Below are positions 33,264 to 36,569 of a DNA stretch of 36,569 nt, one piece after another; position 1 is the first letter of the stretch; every line of letters starts with the position of its first letter. The DNA comes from JALYRV01 sp036675475 (GTDB lineage Bacteria; Acidobacteriota; Vicinamibacteria; Vicinamibacterales; SCN-69-37). The notes beneath the pieces were generated by a model. That model was not told the DNA's origin. It was given only the letters and a program-made list of their open reading frames with translations, and did not search any database. The stretch spans positions 1 to 36,569 of the forward strand of contig JAKFEY010000010.1 of NCBI GenBank assembly GCA_036675475.1, given 5' to 3'. The position numbers and the translations under genes were made by a program.

Positions 33264-35702
33264 CTAGTCGCGCAGCGCGTCGAGCGGGCTGATGCGCGAC
33301 GCGCGCCAGGCGGGCAGCAGCGTGCCGGCAAGGGCGATGGCCAGCGCGGCGCCGGCCGCCGCCGCATACACCGGCGGATCGTGCGGCGTGACGCCGGCCA
33401 GCAGCGCCTCCATCCACCGGGCCGCGGCGTACGCCGCGCCGGCCCCGGTGACGATGCCGCCGGCCGCGAGCACGACGCCGCGCGTCATCACCAGCGTCAC
33501 CATCGCCTGCGGGGTCGCTCCGAGCGCCATGCGCAGGCCGATCTCCCGCAGCCGGCGCGAGACGGCGAAGGCCAGCAGGCCGTAGAGCCCGATGGCCGCG
33601 AGCAGCAGCGCGATGGCCGCGAACCCGCCCAGCACGCGCGCCTGCACGGCGCGCGGCGCGATCTGATCCCCGACGATGTCGTCGAGCAGGCGCACGTTCG
33701 AGATCGGCTGCTCCGGATCGGCGCGCTGGACGATCTGGCGGATCGACGGCACCAGGGCCGCAGGGTTGGCGCCGGCGCGCACGACGAGCTCACGGGGCGC
33801 GTAGCCGAGGGCGGCGTTGTCGGGCACCTGCTGCGACGACAGGTACATCTGCGGCTCGCTGCGGCGCTCGAGGCCGCGCACGCGGATGTCGCCGGCGATG
33901 CCGACGATGGTGCGGTCGGTGTTGAGCACGCGGAACCTGCGGCCGAGGCCGCTCGCGCCGGGCCACATCTGCCGCACGAACGACTCGCTGACGACGGCCA
34001 CGAGCGGGGCCGCGGCCGTGTCGGCCCAGGAGATGTCGCGCCCTTCGATGATGGGAATCGACATCGCGTCGAAGAACCCGGGCGTCACGAAGCGCGAGCT
34101 GACGGCCGGGTCGTCTTCGAAGGCCACGAGCGGCGCTTCCGGCCTTACGTTCCAGATGCGGCCGGTCATCACCATCGGGAGGCCGGTGATGTACGCGGCG
34201 CGCTGCACGCCTGGCAGCGCGCGAATGTCGTCCGTGACGCGCTGGTAGAAGGCGTTGCGGCGCGCGGTGACGCCGTATTTCGACGCGGGCAGGGCGGTGC
34301 TCAGCGTCAGCACGCCGTCCGAGCGAAAACCGGTGTCGGTGGCCGCCACCCGCCACAGCGCGCGCCCGAGCAGTCCTACCGAGACGAGCAGCACGACCGA
34401 CAGCGCGACCTGCGCGACGACGAGCCCCGAACGCAGCGCTTCCGTGCGCCGGCTGGTGCCCGCGCGCGCGGACTCGCGCAGGGCGTCCGGGTCGACCCCG
34501 GCGGCGGCGCGGCGCGCGGGCACGACGCCGAAGGCAATCGCGGTCAGCAGCGTCATCGCGGCCGCGAGCGCGACGAACCGACCGTCGAGCGCCGGCGACT
34601 CGGCGAGCGGGAGCGACGTCGGGACGAGGCGCGTCAGCAGCGGCGTGGCCGCAGCCGCCAGTGCGACGCCGAGCGTGCCTCCGATCGCGGCGATCGCGAT
34701 CGACTCCGTGATCATCTGCCGGATCAGCCGATCGCGGCCGGCGCCGAGGGCGGCGCGCACGGCGATTTCGCGGGCTCGCGAGAGGCCGCGGCTGAGGAGA
34801 AGGCTGGCCAGGTTCGTCGCGGCGATGAGCAGCAGGCAGACCGCCGCGCCCGCGATGCCGCCGAGCAGCGTGCGCTGCGCGGTGGTCGTCAGGAATCCGC
34901 GCAGCGTGTCGGTGCGCGCCGCGAGGCGCTCATTGGCGGCGGGGAACTGCCGCTCGAGATCGAGGCCGATCAGGTCGAGCTCGGCATCGGCCTGTTCGGC
35001 CGATCGTCCCGGCCGCAGCCGCGCGACCGTGAAGAGATAGTTGTTGGCGCGATCCTCGAACGCGTCGGGCGCGAATTTGAGCACCGACCAGAACTCCGTG
35101 CGCCGGTCGGGAAAGATGAAGCGCTCGGGCATCACCCCGGCGACGGTGTACGGCTCGCCATTCAAGGTCAGCGCGCGGCCCACGACCGACGGGTCGCCGC
35201 CGAAGTAGGTGCGCCACGCCGCGTGCGACAGCACCATCACGTTCGGCGCCTCGTCGCGCTGATCGTCGCGCGTGAAGACGCGCCCAATCGCCGCGCGCAC
35301 GCCGAGCACTTCGAACAGCTCGCCTGTCGCGGCCTGGCCGTCGAGGCGCACCGGGGCGCCGTGACCGACAAGGTTGGCGGAGTTCGAGGTATAGGCGGCC
35401 GCCGATTCGATCGACGTGCTTCTGGCGACGAGGTCGCGGAAGTTACCTGGCGAGAGATCGTTCCAGCCGCCCTGCTCGCGATCGCTGCCCTGAAACCGGA
35501 TCAGGCGACCCGGATCGCGAAACGGGAGCGGCCGCACCAGGACGTGGTCGGCCACCGCGAACGCCGCCGTGGTGGCGCCGATGCCGAGCGCGGTGAGCAC
35601 GATGGCGGTGATCGCAAAGGCCGGCGCGCGCCGCAGCGCGCGGACGGTGTACCGCAGATCCTGCATGAGGATCTCGACGTGGAGCCGGAGCGCGTTGATC
35701 AT
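33264..35702 (-). CDS. ADOP-family ABC permease (duplicated MacB/FtsX-like permease)
   Basis: This permease of about 812 residues belongs to the acidobacterial duplicated orphan permease type. MQDLRYTVRALRRAPAFAIT and TALGIGATTAAFAVADHVLVRPLPF open the first MacB-like periplasmic domain. Two FtsX repeats follow (ATNLASLLLSRGLSRAREIA midway and LAFAVSRRLREIGLRMALGA at the end), with eight or so membrane helices in two sets. No ATPase is adjacent, as is usual. Full-length members carry an extra N-terminal helical domain; here it is absent and the visible start lies inside the PadR frame. ATG 35702, 35729 and 35666 are all possible. MacB-type permeases act mechanically on periplasmic substrates; the substrate here is unknown. 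Confidence 0.9.
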   Translation of the reverse strand: MINALRLHVEILMQDLRYTVRALRRAPAFAITAIVLTALGIGATTAAFAVADHVLVRPLPFRDPGRLIRFQGSDREQGGWNDLSPGNFRDLVARSTSIESAAAYTSNSANLVGHGAPVRLDGQAATGELFEVLGVRAAIGRVFTRDDQRDEAPNVMVLSHAAWRTYFGGDPSVVGRALTLNGEPYTVAGVMPERFIFPDRRTEFWSVLKFAPDAFEDRANNYLFTVARLRPGRSAEQADAELDLIGLDLERQFPAANERLAARTDTLRGFLTTTAQRTLLGGIAGAAVCLLLIAATNLASLLLSRGLSRAREIAVRAALGAGRDRLIRQMITESIAIAAIGGTLGVALAAAATPLLTRLVPTSLPLAESPALDGRFVALAAAMTLLTAIAFGVVPARRAAAGVDPDALRESARAGTSRRTEALRSGLVVAQVALSVVLLVSVGLLGRALWRVAATDTGFRSDGVLTLSTALPASKYGVTARRNAFYQRVTDDIRALPGVQRAAYITGLPMVMTGRIWNVRPEAPLVAFEDDPAVSSRFVTPGFFDAMSIPIIEGRDISWADTAAAPLVAVVSESFVRQMWPGASGLGRRFRVLNTDRTIVGIAGDIRVRGLERRSEPQMYLSSQQVPDNAALGYAPRELVVRAGANPAALVPSIRQIVQRADPEQPISNVRLLDDIVGDQIAPRAVQARVLGGFAAIALLLAAIGLYGLLAFAVSRRLREIGLRMALGATPQAMVTLVMTRGVVLAAGGIVTGAGAAYAAARWMEALLAGVTPHDPPVYAAAAGAALAIALAGTLLPAWRASRISPLDALRD

Positions 35703-35964
35703 AATAGCGGCGCCTGGCATCGTCGTCATCCTTCGCCGGCCGCTCGCGCATCGTGAGCTCGGTGACGAAGTCCTGGTCGACCATGCGCTGGATGGAGCGG
35801 TAGAGCGTCCCGGGACTGAGGCGCACCGCGCCGCTGGTGCGCCCGGTGACTTCCTGGATGATGGCGTAGCCGTGCCGGTCCTCGTCGGCCAGCGCCATGA
35901 GGATGTGGAACGTCGCGGCAGGCAGCGGCAGCTGCGATTCGGGAGACGGCGACCCTGGGCCCAT
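35443..35964 (-). CDS. PadR-family transcriptional regulator with broken C-terminus
   Basis: The first 85 or so residues are a canonical PadR winged helix: LPLPAATFHILMALADEDRHGYAIIQEV, then LSPGTLYRSIQRMVDQDFV and the wing ending DDARRRYY. At this point family members continue with R-L/I-T-x-x-G and a C-terminal dimerisation helix of about 30 residues. Here the sequence turns into an Arg/Pro/His-rich tail (QRAPAPRRDPHAG and on) that is merely the ADOP coding sequence read in another frame, and the stop lies about 260 bases inside ADOP. The dimer helix is therefore missing. Whether a shortened PadR still binds DNA is unknown. The gene is upstream of ADOP, the usual arrangement. ATG 35964 follows a promoter with an operator-like palindrome. 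Confidence 0.72.
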   Translation of the reverse strand: MGPGSPSPESQLPLPAATFHILMALADEDRHGYAIIQEVTGRTSGAVRLSPGTLYRSIQRMVDQDFVTELTMRERPAKDDDDARRRYYDQRAPAPRRDPHAGSAVHRPRAAARAGLCDHRHRAHRARHRRHHGGVRGGRPRPGAAAPVSRSGSPDPVSGQRSRAGRLERSLAR

Positions 35965-35974
35965 GGGCGCAGAG

Positions 35975-36002
35975 ACTATATCCACTGTGCATATAACGCC
36001 AA
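35975..36002 (-). promoter_or_regulatory. padR promoter with overlapping near-perfect operator palindrome
   Basis: On the minus strand TTGGCG (36002-35997), a 16-bp spacer and TATAGT (35980-35975) make a good promoter, 10 nt before the padR ATG. The plus-strand sequence TATATCCACTGTGCATATA (35977-35995) is a 19-bp dyad with eight of nine pairs matched. It covers the spacer and overlaps the -10, the position expected for autorepression by PadR. PadR operators are typically AT-rich dyads of this length. That PadR binds here is inferred. Confidence 0.6.
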
Positions 36003-36038
36003 CGCACATAGGACGGCCGTCCCGGAGGCAGGGTTGGG

Positions 36039-36569
36039 TCAGCCGCGCGCCTGCAGGCGCAGCTGGCGTGGCGACATGTTGAACCAGCGCTGACAGGCCC
36101 GGCTGAAGGCGCTCTGCTCCGAGAAGCCGAGAAGGTACGCGACCTCGGTCAGCGCCAGGCCGTGATCGCCCACGTAGACCTGCGCGACGTGGCGTCGCGT
36201 CTGATCGAGCACATCCGCAAAGGTCGTGTGCTCGTCTGCGAGGCGGCGCTGCAGCGTTCGCGGAGACACGGCCATGTGCCGCGCCACCGTGGCCAACGAT
36301 GGTTCTCCTCTCTCCAGTTCGCTGATAATCCGGCGCGCGACCCTTGCCGACATTGCGCGCGAGGCGGCAAGTCCCTCCAGCATGCCCGAGGCATGCGCTT
36401 CCAGCGTCCGAAGCAAATCTGACGACGCCGCGCGACTGGGCAGGTTCCACGTCGTGCGCTGAAGCACGAACGCGTTCTGCGACTCTCCGAATCGCACGCG
36501 GCAGCCGAACGCGGCCTCATGGTCGCGCGTGGCCGGCGGCGCCGGAAATGCGAACGTCACTTCTTCGAG
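36039..36569 (-). CDS. AraC-family transcriptional regulator, N-terminus cut by window edge
   Basis: The frame is open to the right edge and encodes at least 176 residues. The C-terminal half is an AraC/XylS DNA-binding domain: ATVARHMAVSPRTLQRRLAD (first HTH), then the linker helix and ALTEVAYLLGFSEQSAFSRACQRWFNMSPRQLR (second HTH with the G-F-S-E-x-S-A-F-x-R-A-x-x-R-W signature). The N-terminal part (GCRVRFGESQNAFVLQRTTWNLP) matches the end of the arabinose-binding-like domain of OruR/FeaR-type regulators, so at least 150 residues are missing. A GTG at 36560 could be mistaken for a start, but the domain begins further upstream. It reads leftwards to 75 bp from padR. The regulated genes are unknown. 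Confidence 0.92.
   Translation of the reverse strand, partial: LEEVTFAFPAPPATRDHEAAFGCRVRFGESQNAFVLQRTTWNLPSRAASSDLLRTLEAHASGMLEGLAASRAMSARVARRIISELERGEPSLATVARHMAVSPRTLQRRLADEHTTFADVLDQTRRHVAQVYVGDHGLALTEVAYLLGFSEQSAFSRACQRWFNMSPRQLRLQARG

Noticed and set aside
36039..36560. Complete AraC regulator starting at the GTG at 36560
   Set aside because: The sequence just before the GTG continues in frame (LEE) to the edge, and the ligand-binding domain would be almost absent; the gene is cut by the window.

Overview
The window is GC-rich (roughly two thirds G+C by eye), densely coding DNA with no rRNA, tRNA, transposase, phage gene or CRISPR array that I can see. It looks like chromosomal DNA of an Acidobacteriota bacterium, probably a Vicinamibacteria-type lineage. 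The best pointers are the duplicated MacB/FtsX-like permease next to a PadR regulator (the ADOP arrangement typical of Acidobacteria) and three large secreted Asp-box (BNR/sortilin-type) proteins. The phylum is an inference. A run of 27 G at the left edge looks like a sequencing or assembly artefact at a contig end. The first and last genes are cut by the window edges.

Layout: (1) 1-740, a truncated four-helix-bundle gene and a repeat-rich spacer. (2) 740-4405, a tightly coupled minus-strand operon read dedA-like > pntAB > pntB > dicarboxylate/amino-acid symporter. Every junction is a 4-bp ATGA overlap, and the NAD-binding pntAA subunit is missing. (3) 4596-12481, a plus-strand MoxR/VWA operon: coiled-coil membrane protein, MoxR AAA+ ATPase, DUF58 protein, BatA-like protein and a large double-VWA membrane protein. 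(4) 12600-15025, a small coiled-coil membrane protein and a lipoprotein-type M49 dipeptidyl-peptidase III. (5) 15022-18195, first large Asp-box protein. (6) 18316-22721, a DUF2007 protein, a Tat-exported PhoX/DUF839 protein, two adjacent paralogous secreted proteins of unknown family and a family-5 uracil-DNA glycosylase. (7) 22865-25307, an ABC exporter (ATPase plus permease). (8) 25326-33160, second Asp-box protein, lipoyl synthase, a UPF0173 metallo-hydrolase and third Asp-box protein. (9) 33264-36569, ADOP permease, PadR regulator with an operator-like palindrome, and a truncated AraC-type regulator.

The most unusual signals are not in the genes. Intergenic spacers carry degenerate 7-8 bp tandem repeats, and in three of three cases where the array abuts a gene end the repeat phase starts exactly on the stop codon (moxR, ABC permease, lipA). 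Three convergent gene pairs end in the same overlap, TTAGCG, with TAG on one strand and CGC-TAA on the other. Two genes have a candidate start codon inside a perfect or near-perfect hairpin. Several genes have a TANNNT box so close to the start codon that the mRNA would be leaderless or nearly so. The padR/ADOP junction looks like an internal deletion that removed the end of PadR and probably the ADOP N-terminal domain.

Functionally the region mixes envelope and secretion functions (MoxR/VWA operon, Asp-box proteins, ABC exporter, ADOP, PhoX, DPP III) with a few housekeeping genes (lipA, udgB, pntAB/pntB). I see no defence system or biosynthetic cluster.
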